Shown here: one piece after another, positions 42,901 to 53,580 of the stretch
Position numbering within the stretch: the first letter of the stretch is position 1
Layout of the letters: each line of letters opens with the position of its first letter
NCBI GenBank assembly: GCA_947396885.1
Contig: OX377201.1
Span: 27,195,923-27,259,922, forward strand
Origin: Heligmosomoides polygyrus polygyrus
Taxonomy: Eukaryota > Nematoda > Chromadorea > Rhabditida > Heligmosomidae
Direction of reading: 5' to 3'
DNA: 64,000 bases
Position numbers and translations under genes: made by a program
The notes under the pieces: generated by a model
Database searches by the model: none
What the model saw: the letters and a program-made list of their open reading frames with translations, nothing else
What the model was told of the DNA's origin: nothing

Positions 42901-44226
42901 AGAACTTTCCAACAACGTAATCTTTGATTCCATATGCACTGAAATTGACTCTTGGCTGCAGGCAAATATTTTTTAAATAAAACGTAAAAAAGAAACACCT
43001 GGGAATTAAAATTAGCACACACCGTATGCAAATAATTTCTAGCCCACATGCCTAGCATCGGATAACAAATATCACTTTGTCCAAACCGACGCACTCATAA
43101 GCAAATTTATTAACGAGTGTTTGAGGCAGAATAAGTGTTCGTTTTCCAAGCATTTTGGAATTATATCTCTTGGAGTGTGAGCTATTTTTTCTAGGACGCA
43201 AGTAATTTTTTTCAGCTCTATAAAAGAGTTGCTCTACAGTTGATGTAGAAGTATGCAGAAACCTTCGTTGAGCTGGCACTGACATATGACGCCGATGCCG
43301 CTGTAGATCACGTAAATAGCGAGGAAAACGGATCCAGTGACGAATCCAAGCGATAGCGCGGCCAGGAGCACCATAGCAACCCACTTGAGCAGAAGTAGTC
43401 CAAATATGATCGCTCGCGATCCGTACCATTTCATGCACGTCCTCAGTGGCTTCTGAACTGAATAGATTGTTACTTCTGAAATCAGCAGGGAAGGCAATTT
43501 TTGTAAACAAAACAAAAATTTAAACATTCTGGAGCATGAACTTTTGGTGGTGCTCATCACCTCATCTTCGCCATCTTCTCTTCGTTCAGCGGTATCATAT
43601 AGTCGTTGTAGCAATGATTTGTGGGCGTCATCAGCAGTTCGAGGTGTTCTGAAGTGAGCTGTTGACAAAGTGCATGGGGCTTACTGTTAGGAAGGAGAGT
43701 ACTGCAATTACGGCTCATCGTTGTAGAGGTCCTTGTGGTCGATCGCATCACGCTTCTCAGAACCGCGCGTTGACTGAGAGATGCGAGAGGCCTTTCGGGG
43801 CTTACTGGACGCGTAATATCTCTCCAGGAGCTGAACAAAGCATATTCCTCTAACCGCGATTAACGAAATGTGTTCATTTTTACCATTCCTTCCAATCAAA
43901 ATGCCACAGCAAACACGGTAAGTCTTCTATAATGAAAAGATAAATCGCAGGATCTGGTAAGTTTCTGGCAAGGAGCTGCTTAGTTAAATCCGTGGCCGCG
44001 ATTTACCAACTCCTTCGTTGATGGATATGGGGTTAAGAGCTTCGTAGCGCTTTGTAGCGCTTTTTCTTAGTTCATCATTAGTATACCTCGATCCCTCGTG
44101 CCCTATTGTCGAAATGGAGGATGCCGGGTCTCCATCTGCTAGGTTTGGAAGTCCTTCGTGGTCAAAACCTCGTGGTGCGTCTCTGCTGGTAGCCGATACT
44201 CGTTGTTTCTCTTTATTATGTCTCAT
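36968..44226 (-). CDS. Multi-pass membrane protein gene, partly resolved
   Basis: Segments: 44226-44007, 43830-43712, 43648-43542, 43475-43284, 41482-41359, 37292-37196, 37132-36968 (stop at 36968-36970). Junctions 43712/43648, 43542/43475, 41359/37292 and 37196/37132 keep phase. Junctions 44007/43830 and 43284/41482 do not, so small exons are missing, and the start is uncertain. The N-terminal part is polar (RISQSTRGSEKRD, TADDAHKSLLQRLYDTAERR). Then comes a long hydrophobic stretch (AIIFGLLLLKWVAMVLLAAL, SLGFVTGSVFLAIYVIY), later FVVLIALILLPIIILLTTLCV, and a basic C-terminal tail. I do not recognise the family; patched-related or another polytopic protein is possible. The introns contain mariner 2, a tandem duplication and SINEs. 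Confidence 0.5.
37596..37758. mobile_element. 163-bp palindromic MITE, copy 1
   Basis: Ends GCCGGATTCATTAACGA.. and ..TCGTTGATGAATCCGGC; almost the whole element is an inverted repeat (CAATTTAACAGAGAAA against complement). Same length as copies 2 and 3 but with more internal changes. Confidence 0.85.
37778..38105 (-). other. Cys-rich open segment, unit 1
   Basis: The - strand holds a candidate acceptor (ACTGTCAG) near 38051 and then an open frame with C-x5-C-x4-C, C-x12-C-x2-C and C-x6-C-x-C spacing, ending at a stop at 37778. It could be an exon of the surrounding - strand gene, or chance. No family recognised. The Cys spacing looks like an extracellular disulfide-rich segment. Confidence 0.3.
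38666..38828. mobile_element. 163-bp palindromic MITE, copy 2
   Basis: GCCGAATTCATCAACGACTT..complement; arms of about 62 bp with few mismatches. Confidence 0.88.
38848..39175 (-). other. Cys-rich open segment, unit 2
   Basis: Identical duplicate of 37778-38105. Confidence 0.3.
39739..39901. mobile_element. 163-bp palindromic MITE, copy 3
   Basis: Identical to copy 2 by eye; closes the tandem duplication. Confidence 0.88.
39953..40110 (-). mobile_element. SINE family A, degenerate fragment
   Basis: GGATGCGCTTGCGGAAATTC, ACAATGATTTACAGCGAATGGACAAG and the following blocks keep the family order but are heavily diverged. Confidence 0.5.
40655..40900. repeat. MITE-like repeat related to 9373-9640
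   Basis: Ends weakly complementary around TAAAAGACGAG; internal AATAAAAATCGCGACGAGC. See the entry at 9373. Confidence 0.5.
40901..41358. other. Intronic stretch, no feature recognised
   Basis: AT-rich; a two-copy TAACCGCCTGAAG repeat at 41036-41065 is the only structure. Confidence 0.35.
41602..42920 (+). mobile_element. Mariner element 2, old copy
   Basis: Left end TTAGGTTGTCCGGAAAATTC and right-end complement TTACGTTGTTGGAAAGTTC are imperfect inverted repeats 1319 bp apart. TA precedes the left end; the right duplication has decayed to TC. It lies in an intron of the - strand membrane-protein gene. Confidence 0.88.
41760..42820 (+). pseudogene. Mariner 2 transposase, heavily broken
   Basis: Recognisable blocks in shifting frames: DDPRSGRPKAIVDDELRESV, RGIAEELDFSETAV, LVLRNKADPFLDRIITCDEKW (first Asp), PPKHFPKANLHQK, VGWSASGVVYYNFLAPGQTI, GPILLHDNARLH (second Asp) and SPDLSPTEY, where the third Asp is Glu. 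At least three frameshifts and an internal insertion. More decayed than mariners 1 and 3. Confidence 0.9.
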
Positions 44227-44229
44227 TGT

Positions 44230-44235
44230 TTTATT
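44230..44235 (-). terminator. Poly(A) signal after the kinase gene
   Basis: AATAAA on the - strand 150 bp after the kinase stop and only four bases before the ATG at 44226 of the next - strand reading frame. Confidence 0.5.
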
Positions 44236-44384
44236 TTTGCGTTAATAAGTACTTTAACATCTTCATGTGTTCGGGAAATCGGCTGGTTGAGGTCGGTGCA
44301 GCAGTCTCGATCACATTTCGTCCCCCTTTATACCCCATACCTATCTTGGCATTGCACTAGTCATATTGGCACAGATTCTCAGCT

Positions 44385-47300
44385 CTACCAAAAGGTTTTC
44401 GAATACGGCTTCAATAATTCACAAACCTGTGAGGCTGTGAGACGCTTCAGCGGATCTCTTTCGAATGTTGCATTGACAACGTCTGTTAATTCCTTGCTTG
44501 ATGTTGGAATGAGTGTCCGACTGCCATAGTTCAGGCTGAATGGAGAATCCGGCTGATGAGCCTCGAATAGCTTCTAAAAAAGCAGTAACAAATAAACCTG
44601 CTAATATCATAATGTAGCTGTTAGTTTTTGTGGCTTCGTCTAACTAGAAAATGCTTACTTCGTGGAGCTGTTGGGTGGACAGAGATAGGAAGAGGTCTTG
44701 AAACGGCGCATACCGCGTGACCATAGCTACAAGAACACAACCAGCGGCCCTGCAAAATTGATTGACAACCAATAAACCTCGAATCTGAACCACTCAATGG
44801 GCTACTACTCCAATACAAGACAAATATACCATTTTCACGTTAATTTAAACACTTTTGAAGTCAAACTGGACACTTTTCTAAGAAATCATGACAGTTATGA
44901 CAATTCCGAAGTCAAACTAAAATTTCTGAGCTAAACTAATCAAACTTACCTTATCATCCTTCGAAATAAAATAGGTGTCTTTCAGATTGAACTAAAAGGT
45001 GTCTAAGATAGTTGGAATAACTTTATCTACAAAAAAATGTAGTATGACAGTAAGAGTACAGAACTCTCAGTTTAATTCAACGAAAGCCCAGTTTTCCTTC
45101 ACGCAGCCATTTAGCCTTCAGTCGTGCCCAATGTAAAAAGCAACTCTACCGATCTGGTTTGGTTTCTCTATGAGAGCACTACTTGTTTCCTCGAGAATAG
45201 TCTATCGGTCGTCTTGTGTCCTTCACAGTTATCCCCGAATGACCTGTTCGTATAGATATTGAATTGATTTTCATCCAATTCTGAGTATTCGAATCATCGA
45301 CTACTTCGAATGTACTTAATATCGAGTACACAAGAAACCGAGTTTCTCGAATACATTCGAATTCGAATACTCGAAGGTTTTCGATATTCGAAACCATTCG
45401 AGCATTCGAATTTTCTTGGAGCATAACTATACTGCTTTCTCCTCCTCCCCTCAACATTTAGACTCCCACATTTATTCTGCATGCAAGTTAAGCCATGCAT
45501 CTCAAAATGTAGATATGTACTTGGAAGCACTCCTTGATTTTGAGTTCATCGGTTGTTCTTCAGAAGACCACTCCGCTCTGTATGTGGTGGCCCATAAAGG
45601 CTTTGACGCGGCAGTGCCGATCCACAACTCCACCTCGTACCAGAACGTATAAGAATCTCCGAATCGAATAGGTCTCACCTCGTGGACTTGTACCTTAACG
45701 CTTCCTTCTTGGGGAGAGTAGTGATAGGGCATGTATGCCACCTACTTAGCCTTGGAGCAATAAGTTCCTGCGGTCTTATTCAACTTGACTTCCTAGTCGA
45801 GTTGCTCAATCCTTCCTTGTCATACTTCAGTGTTGCAGAGATGTATTTCCATCCTTGAGTCAAGGTCATTATTTCCTCGGGCTTGTAGCAGAACGTTATA
45901 TTCGTTCCGTCTTCTAATACCCCTACTGCTTATTGAATCGCGCAGAAAATTCTCATAAGAAGCATCTCATCTGTCTCTTATCATTCTAGCTCAATGTTCG
46001 AGCAGTCAGGAAAAGCGCACCGAAAATAACGGCGCTCCTCACCAGATATCTGCAGCAGGCGAAGCATCCTCCCAGGAGCTCATTGTCCTAAACATCTCTG
46101 GCGCACAATGGAAAAGCGTTCTTCTACGATGTTTCTCGTGCACTGGCGCATCTGCAAGAGATAGTAAACCATAGAAAAGAAGAGATTGACTGATGCTGCG
46201 AATAGCATCCAGCAGGATACGATGCTTTCCGATCTATGAAGGTGTACCCTTGAACATGGAAGTATTTTCCCATTTCAAGATTGTGCCAGCATACCAATCA
46301 GCTGCCTACCCTGGGTTTCCCCTTAGTGGAGCGTTCCTTCTTACCGACTTCAATAAATGCTGAGTCCTTTACTGTGAGAGCAGAAAACAGAGAACGGGAC
46401 CTTCAATTGAGATTATGACAGTTCTAGAGGAAGTGACCACAAGCAGTATGTTGCGGATGGATGATGCGCAGATGTCCTACTGCAGTACCGATAACTAAGG
46501 CTTTCTTCGCGTCCTTTTCTATGTCGCTCCCGCCGTAACTGAATTCAAAACTGTTTCTTTGCAGATAAACCACCGGCTCTGATGACCACTGGGATGCTGT
46601 GTGCTGATAGCGAACGTTTTCCCATCAAAACTGTCTTAATTCAAGCACAATACCAAGATTGAACCTCGTGGGAGTATGCCTTCTCCTTTACGACTTCTAT
46701 TAAATACAGTATGAAGACCTTAGCTATGCAGCTACCACATATCTTGCCATCCCGGTTCTCTTCGGCAGGATGTACACCCGCCTCCTGTTGGGGGTGTGGC
46801 GACAGGAGGTCCACTGTTCCGCAGATCGGGAAATTTTGTTTTGCGTCTCAACGGTTTCGTAAGGCAGCCGCTAGACTCTCGGTGAAGCCTAGGGGATTGG
46901 GGGTGGCTGAGCAGGGGGGATGAGAGGATGACCGCAGCCCCACCCCGGCAAGGGCGTGGCCTATTTCGTGAATCCTGACCGTCTTCCGTTCTCTTCTATC
47001 CAAGCGCAGTTCTAACTCTCACAGGAAGCTGCTAGCTATCAAAGCAGTGCAACGCATAACCGTCTTCTAATGCACTGAATTCAGGACGACTGTCCAAGGA
47101 GCTGACTCACATAAACACGCAAAAATCAACTCTTGGATGGAATAAATATTTGCCCTCTTTGTAAGCATCTATCTGCCTCCAGATGACTTTTTAGATATTA
47201 CATAATTGTGCATCGCCCTTCACACGGGAGCGACGTCGTGTATGGAGTGCACCTCGTGCAGTTCCGACGTTGATGTCCTTTGTGCCTTGCCACTACGTTA

Positions 47301-50300
47301 GCTTTCTTATCGTTAGTTATTCACTGAATAGTGTTCACACTGCTTATCACCTATAAGTTCGCTCTCATTTTTAAGTGCATTAATTTAGTCAGTCGTAGTT
47401 TATCAACATGATAGTAGTAGTGTATTCAGGGGCGCCGGCTGTCGCGTGCACTCCAGTTCAAGGTTCGGGTCCAACTTCCATTTTTTTCAACTATTGGTTA
47501 CCTATGCTGTCTTAAAAACCTTAAAAACCAACCTACCTATCGTAGAGTACACAATTTTCAAGAAAACCTACGAGGTAATGAGATGTCGGTGACTTGGATA
47601 TCTCCAGATAGCGTCACCAGCAGGTTGGACGCTGGAAAACAAAAAACAAGTATCGTTAGAAATGCGGTGAATTCCACCGCATCATTCCGCTTAAGCTCAA
47701 TGATTACTAGCTTTTTATGTCGCCGTGAGTGACGTTGCGGCCGTGCAGAAATTCGAGAGCCTCTAACAGTTGGCGAAAATACCTGAAGACAACATTGCTG
47801 TATAATGAGTTCCGCAGTAAGATCTCACTCAAACCTTACCTTTGCGCGATGCATTCCAACAACGGAGCGACTTTGAGTTGGTCAGCCACTGCTCCTGTGG
47901 GCAGGAAAGTCCGGAAAATTGACAGTTGGTTGTCACCAACATAGTATCCATAGACACTGAAACGCTCGTTGGTAACAAATGCTGCCAAATAGACTAGGAT
48001 CACCGTCAGCTACATACGTAACTACTTGGTCATTCCTAAATATGTGTGCAACGCACGATTTCTTACGTCAAAACGGCCACCCTGAGTAGCGCCACTCTTG
48101 ATCTCCTACCGACAAATTCAACTGCTTTAGTAATCTGAATTTGTGCTAACCCCCAGTCGGTGTTAATGATCATTCGTGCATTCACTTTAATTAATCCTTC
48201 CCCTATTTAGTTCGTCCTTTATACTAAAACGTATTCATAAAAACGCCGATTTTGACGTCACAAATGGGTACGTTAGCAATGTTACGTGGCTGTGAGCAGT
48301 CAATACTGTTAAAAAAGTGAGCTAAAATATGTCTATGACTAAACTTTTCCTTACAGTTTTTTATCACACGATTGATACCACTTGTCAAAGCACCTGTCTA
48401 CAAAGAGCGTCTTCCTCTTCACCTACATAGATTGCCCGGAAAGAAGCTGCTGTGTGAGACCGTGTTACAGCAAGCGGGAGCTCTGAAGATTGGGCAGCTT
48501 ACCTACGCTTTAGAAAGCTTTACGTTAAACGGCTTTTGAAATACAATACAACGATGTCGAAAAGAAGTTCAAAGCGATGAATGGAAGAATGGAGGACTTT
48601 CTGCAGGTTCCTCAACTCCAAACTGAATTATAATCTTAGTGTGGGTGATCTTAAGTCTAATGGTAAGGAGTGCATTGTTGTTAGCACTGATGAAGAGAAA
48701 GCTGAAATGCTTGCTGCTGTTTCTGAGCATTCATTTATGTAGGATTCTTTATGTTTCCCATCAGCTATCTGATGCCCTTCTTTTCTTATGTCGGCTCTTG
48801 CAAAAAATGTCGAAGTGGTTTGAATGCTGGTATTCTTCGAGTACTTGAATTCGAATATACTCGAAGAACGCGATTTTTCTGAATATTCGAAGTCGAATAC
48901 ATTCGAAAAACGCGATTTTCTAAGCATTAGAATCCGAGTGAAAATCATTCGAATACGTATTCGAATGGGTCATTCGAGCATAACTATAATGTCAGATAGT
49001 GGATGGTTTTACGCCTTAGATATTCATAAGCGAATAGCGGCTTGGTTGTTCTTCTTTTCAGCAACACAAGATAATATTCCTTTAGCTTTTGTCAAAAAAG
49101 TTGCACATGTTATTGCTCGTCCTCTAGAGCTTTTATTTATTCAACTTACGTCTTCTCAGGTCCAGTACAGCTAGATGGAAATTTTCTCTCATTTTTCTTA
49201 CTCCCAAGAATGATTTAAAGACCTCGTCACTAAATTATCGCTCTATCAGCATTGTCTCCATTTTCGCCATGTTGTTTGAAAAAACTCCCAAAACACTGTT
49301 GTACAAACCGTGGTGGGCACAGTGTCATCGAAATCCACCAACATGGATTTCAGGGAAGCAGGTCTACGAGCAGTGCTGTGTGGTGCTCACTAGGTGTTCG
49401 GTAAATGTCCATGTACATGGACGATAGCGCAAATGCCGACATAGTTTATCCTGATTTTTGCAAAGCTTTCGACAAAGTGTCTCACTCTAAGCTTTTCCGT
49501 AAATTAACCATTGGCAGTTAAGGATAAGGATAAGGATAAAGGACGGCGTTACTCAATCCCTTCTGGGATGCGCCAGCGCATTCTACTTCTACGGGATGTC
49601 GTGGAGGCGACATGAATGCGTATTTGGCCATACAATGACTTGCGGTGGCCAGCCGATGAACAAGTCAGCGCTTTATCCTTCCCAGACAAGTCTGGTACCA
49701 ATTCACCGACCCCGGAGGGATGGAAGGCTTGGTTGGCCTGGGCGGGAAATCCGAACCAGGAACCTGGTATCGGGTGCACGCGACAGTCGCGCCTCCTCCG
49801 ACTGCGCTACACGCGCCCACTGCACTACACGCGCCCAGTTACCCATAATTAACCAGTTAACCAATATTTCATGGATGAACTAGGTATTTTTGCTCGGCTT
49901 CAAATTGCAGTTCTCAGACCTCGTTGTATAAATATGTGACCTAGTCGGCTGCTATCCGGCCAGGGACTCTCCTATGATGTGCAGTGTGGCCACTACTCTT
50001 TGCAATCAACGCCTCATTCTCCCTCGGTTTCTCGCTCCTGTTCATAACCTTATTTCCTACTACAACTAGTTACGCTGTTGATCTCTTTAAAATTCCGCTC
50101 TCATTCCTTAATTTAAATGGCGACTTCGATCTCTTGATTTGGGAGTTACTTCATTTATTGCATTTTGCAACAATCTGTTGCCACATGTTGCGTCCATGCA
50201 GCGCAGGGATCACTGTGTGAGCAGTACAGTGCATTGAATAAATAAATTTGCGTTGGCAGTTATACAGCTCTTCTATGTTCAAGTAGCTCGTGATACACCT

Positions 50301-51928
50301 AAGAAGCAAGAAATGTACTTGTTGTGGTTTCCATGCGTTCAGTTATTTATTAGGTTGGTGCATAAGTTCTCGGACATTTGATCCCTCCTGAATTGAAAGC
50401 GCATTTTCCCGCCAAATTTCTCACAGGTATCAACGCGTAGATGATCAATCGATAGAGAAAGGAAAGGGCTACAAAACTGTTCCTAACATTTACTTCTGCG
50501 TTGTTAACGTCAGCTATTATGGCTAAGCAATTCATCCCAACTGAGACGCATATTCATGTTATTCCTGCATTAATTTGGCCCCAATGCTAACAACGAATCG
50601 GATGTTTACAACGAGAGTGCTCCTGCTCGAAGTACTGTGTACCAGTGGTTCTCCAAGTTTGCAGTTGGTGAATTCTCCGTTGAAGATAATGAACGAGAAG
50701 GGCGTCCGATGACACTGGATTTGGATGGCCTCCGAAGTAGAGTGGAAGCGAACCCATACCAAACCACTCGCGAACTATCAAGCACTCCTGGTATTAGTCA
50801 CTCAACAGTCGTTCGAGGATTGAAGTCGATTGGCAAGGTGCAAAAATTGGGTCGCTGGGTACCTCACGACTTGACACAACATGACATGGATCGCAGAGCC
50901 GATGTCGCTCTGTCTCTCCTTACCCTCAGACGTATCCACGGATGGCTGGACAACCCTGTCGCCAGAGATGAGAAGTGGATACTCTACTCTAATTATCACC
51001 GGCGTGCACAGTGGGTTGACGCAACTGGAGAGGCATAGGACGTTCCGAAACCCGACCTTCACGTGAAAAAGGTGATGCTCTGCATTTGGTGGAGCGTTCT
51101 TGGCGTAGAATACTGGGAGCTGCTGGACGAAGGGATAACAGTGACGGAAGAGGTCTACGTCAACCAACTGAGGAAGTTTAGGGCCCACCTTCAAACCACA
51201 CGAGGAGAGCAAGTGAAGGTGTATTTTCAACACGACAACGCTAGACCGCATATTGCTAGAGCGACGGCGGCTGAGTTGGCGGACCACGGATGGACCGTTC
51301 TTCCACATCAACCTTACTCACCAGATCTCGCTCCTTCTGATTATCATTTGTTTTCAAGCCTTCAACGCTATTTGGACGGCCAGCAATTTAGGAACCGAGA
51401 GGATGTCAAGGAGGCACTGCTCACATTTTTCGAATCACAACCGGCCACGTTTTGGAAGAAAGGCATCCATGACTTACCAGCACGTTGGCGAAAGACAATT
51501 GATATAAAGGGTGGTTACTTCAAATGATTTGATATTGTTGTTCGTATGTTGTGATAATAAATATTTTATGCCCCAAATGTCCGAGAACTTATGCACAACC
51601 TAATAGGTCTGTTGAGCTATGAGAAATGTTGAAAGAACAGAGGTGAGAACCTTCCGATTCGCCGGTGTCGCAATGTGGACAAGAACTCCACCTGATCGAT
51701 AATCTCCTGTACGCTCTGAAAACGAGAGATTCTGTGATTCTGAAAACAATTAAGGGCTCGTCACGAAATAGAAAATACCGATACTGTTGCACGCAAGAAC
51801 GAATGCCCGGCTTACCTTCCTGTCCATTCCCTTTACGTTCCATTCCACAACCGCGTAGTTAGCCATGGTCGCCTTGTTGATGAACTTCGACACTACTCCA
51901 AATCTCGAGTTACCTTCGCTGAGCACGG
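44385..51928 (-). CDS. MAP3K-like pseudokinase gene, 5' incomplete
   Basis: Exons: 51928-51816, 51715-51651, 47956-47840, 47782-47712, 47631-47572, 46151-46043, 44749-44659, 44573-44385 (TAG). All join in phase if the intron after 47712 uses a GC donor. The order is that of a protein kinase domain: Gly loop EGNSRFGVV, beta-3 YAVVEWNV, alpha-C SVQEIIDQVEFL, GYYVGDNQLSIF, FHLHG-like EFLHGRNVTHGDIK, SNLLVTLSGDIQVTDISL, FHCAPEMF, ADIWAAGCVL and RDPLKRLTASQV. The body resembles MAP3K/STE kinases. The ATP-anchoring Lys (AVK) is Val, HRD is HGD, and the metal-binding DFG is DIS, so catalysis is doubtful and a scaffold or pseudokinase role is likely. Upstream exons lie beyond 51928. Mariner 3, a SINE and a LINE sit in intron 2. 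Confidence 0.85.
45224..45430. repeat. ATTCGAA-rich MITE-like element
   Basis: Left end CAGTTATCCCCGAATGACC is the rough complement of the right end GAGCATAACTATA. The interior is made of ATTCGAAT/TCGAATAC palindromes. Lies in the intron between the kinase exons at 46151-46043 and 44749-44659. Confidence 0.6.
45440..46040. other. Kinase-gene intron, no feature recognised
   Basis: A 79-codon - strand frame (45741-45502) has no splice sites in phase with the kinase exons and no recognised domain. Confidence 0.35.
46160..47425. other. Kinase-gene intron, no feature recognised
   Basis: Includes a GC-rich patch (46750-46990). No ORF or repeat family that I can support. Confidence 0.35.
47429..47480 (+). 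mobile_element. SINE family A, head fragment
   Basis: GGCGCCGGCTGTCGCGTGCA and CAAGGTTCGGGTCC only. Confidence 0.6.
48818..48995 (+). repeat. ATTCGAA-rich MITE-like element, right part
   Basis: Repeated CGAATA/ATTCGAA palindromes ending GGGTCATTCGAGCATAACTATA, the same end as 45224-45430. Confidence 0.6.
49060..49518 (+). mobile_element. CR1-like LINE RT fragment
   Basis: DNIPLAFVKKVAHVIARPLE, RWKFSLIFLTPKNDLKTSSL, NYRSISIVSIFAMLFEK and ADIVYPDFCKAFDKVSHSKL are ordered RT motifs of CR1/Jockey LINEs, across three frames. It is cut off by the SINE that begins at 49519. Confidence 0.85.
49519..49838 (-). mobile_element. SINE family A with GGATAA-repeat tail
   Basis: Reverse copy with TAAGGATAAGGATAAGGATA tail at the left and a doubled head remnant (CTACACGCGCCCA twice) at the right. 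Inserted in or beside the LINE fragment. Confidence 0.9.
49839..50347. other. Possible LINE 3' UTR
   Basis: Ends in GAATAAATAAATTTG near 50235, like LINE tails elsewhere in the window; otherwise no motif. Confidence 0.3.
50350..51603 (+). mobile_element. Mariner element 3, single-lesion copy
   Basis: 1254 bp with 31-bp inverted ends (TTAGGTTGGTGCATAAGTTC..; the right end lacks one base) and TA on both sides (50348-50349, 51604-51605). Sits in intron 2 of the pseudokinase gene on the opposite strand. Confidence 0.96.
50519..51527 (+). pseudogene. Mariner 3 transposase, one internal stop
   Basis: One frame runs from before 50583 (ESDVYNESAPARSTVYQWFS) to 51527, interrupted by a single TAG at 51036 after VDATGEA. 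DD34D acids are present: RDEKW, FQHDNARPH and SPDLAPSDYHLF. The N-terminal ~25 residues, from an ATG at 50519, are in another frame, so a small indel lies near 50560. Its HTH region (TTRELSSTPGISHSTVVRGL) is intact. Its ends and sequence differ from mariners 1 and 2, so it is a separate lineage. Confidence 0.92.
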
Positions 51929-52600
51929 CTAAAAAAGAGAGATTTCTGCGTTGCAAGCATTTTAAGCAGCACTTTTAAGTAGAACACTTTCGCCGAACAT
52001 TGCAGTAGATCGTTGTCTTTGAGATTTGAGATCATTTAGGTGAAAATGCAAAGGTTCGTGAACAATACTTCTGAAATTGGGTGGGCCCTATTCTAGCTCG
52101 CCTAATGTTTTTGCCATACCCTTTCAGAATCAGGAGAGAATCGAATGGTTAAGAAATGGGTAAGAATTAGCATAAAATTGCGCAAAATTGGCGTACGGAA
52201 ATTAAGTAAAATGTTGGGATGCCAATAAACCGCAAAAACAGCTCCTTTCAACCCTACGCGATCTCGTTGTCAGATCGCACTGCCAAAATGTCTAGAGCCG
52301 AGAAGCATGCCATACGTTAAGCTTACAGTAACCTAAGCCAAGGAATGTTGGCAGTAAAGGTCCTAAATTTTTTCAGCTGCTTTATGATATATCATTGAAG
52401 ATACGTTTCCAAACAGGGAGTTTCTGGATAGTACGTCGTGATCGGCAGGCGCGAGTCCGGAAAGCGTGTTGACAGTAGGAAATATTGTTTCGTTCTCTCA
52501 AACCGTTGATGGAAACGTGTCAAATGCGCACAAATTTGCATTGGTAAGGCTGTTGGGAATGCAGCGGGGAAAAGAACTGCATGCTATTATACAGCTCTTT
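51929..52600. other. Upstream of the first known kinase exon
   Basis: No further exon recognised; missing 5' kinase exons may lie here or beyond 53.5 kb. Confidence 0.35.
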
Positions 52601-53369
52601 TAAATAAGAAATATGAAGCACAGATCTCGCAGACTATTTTTACTAAGTAGCAGCCTATCTAGTAAAAACGATTTTCGAGATCTGGGCTTCATCTTGGATA
52701 AAAAAACTTACTTTTACAGAGCAATGCGAGTTTACTGCAAAAAAGCTGTTGAATTACTCACTATATTTTTAGAGCTCTATCTGCAATTGCCGCTGCTCAC
52801 TTTCTTCTTGCACACAAATTATAATTGTTCGCCCAGCATTGGAGTACGGCACCACCTTGTTGAGTCCTCACTTAAACTGCATACGGTGGCTTGAAACCGT
52901 ACAGAAAGTCTACTCTAGAAGGCTCTGGTTACGCTTAAATGGCTACGGCTACATCTTCTTTCCATCGGCGGCAGATCGTAATATATTATGGTATTCAAGC
53001 TGGAGTCGCTTGCTATTCATAGGAAGCGAAACGATTTAATTATCGTTTTCAAGATGATCACTTTAAGGGTTGCACTTTCACGTACCAGAAGGGGTAAAGC
53101 TAAAATTCGTTATCCTATGGCTAAAAGTTGTGTTCGCGTTTGCCTTTTTACTCCGAGGGCCGATTCTGAATCCTTGATGTTTTCCAAAGAGTATGCTTTG
53201 CAATCCTTGTTAAACCAATATGAGAGGCTCGTTGACAGTTATCCTAAGGCTCGATAATTTGCCGTTTTCTCCATTTCTGTGTTTACCGTCGCTGTGCTTT
53301 ATCGCTAATTGTGTTTCTTTTGTCGCGTGTTCTCATACACGTGCAAATAAATAAATAAATAAATAAATA
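52600..53369 (+). mobile_element. CR1-like LINE 3' part with AAATA tail
   Basis: Encodes DFRDLGFILDKKTYF, PALEYGTTLLSPH and LETVQKVYSRRLW, followed by a C-terminal region ending near 53255, and finishes in (AATA)n at 53345-53369. May belong to the same LINE as 49060-49518, separated by the SINE and mariner 3. Confidence 0.85.
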
Positions 53370-53580
53370 TTCGTGACACAAATAGTTTTAAGCTGCAGGT
53401 TCCCTAGACTACTAGACGAGTTGTCGATTCAGCCTGAAGTGCAATACCATGCACCGCCTAAGCGTCTTATGCAAATTTACCGTGCTTTTACGCAGGACAA
53501 GCACGTCATTGATTGCAACATTTCCTTAGCTCTGTGGAAGTGGGTGACGTTATGAAGGCATGGATTTAAATTCTTCCACG

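Noticed and set aside
45502..45741. 79-codon - strand frame between kinase exons
   Set aside because: No splice sites in phase with the flanking kinase exons and no recognised domain.
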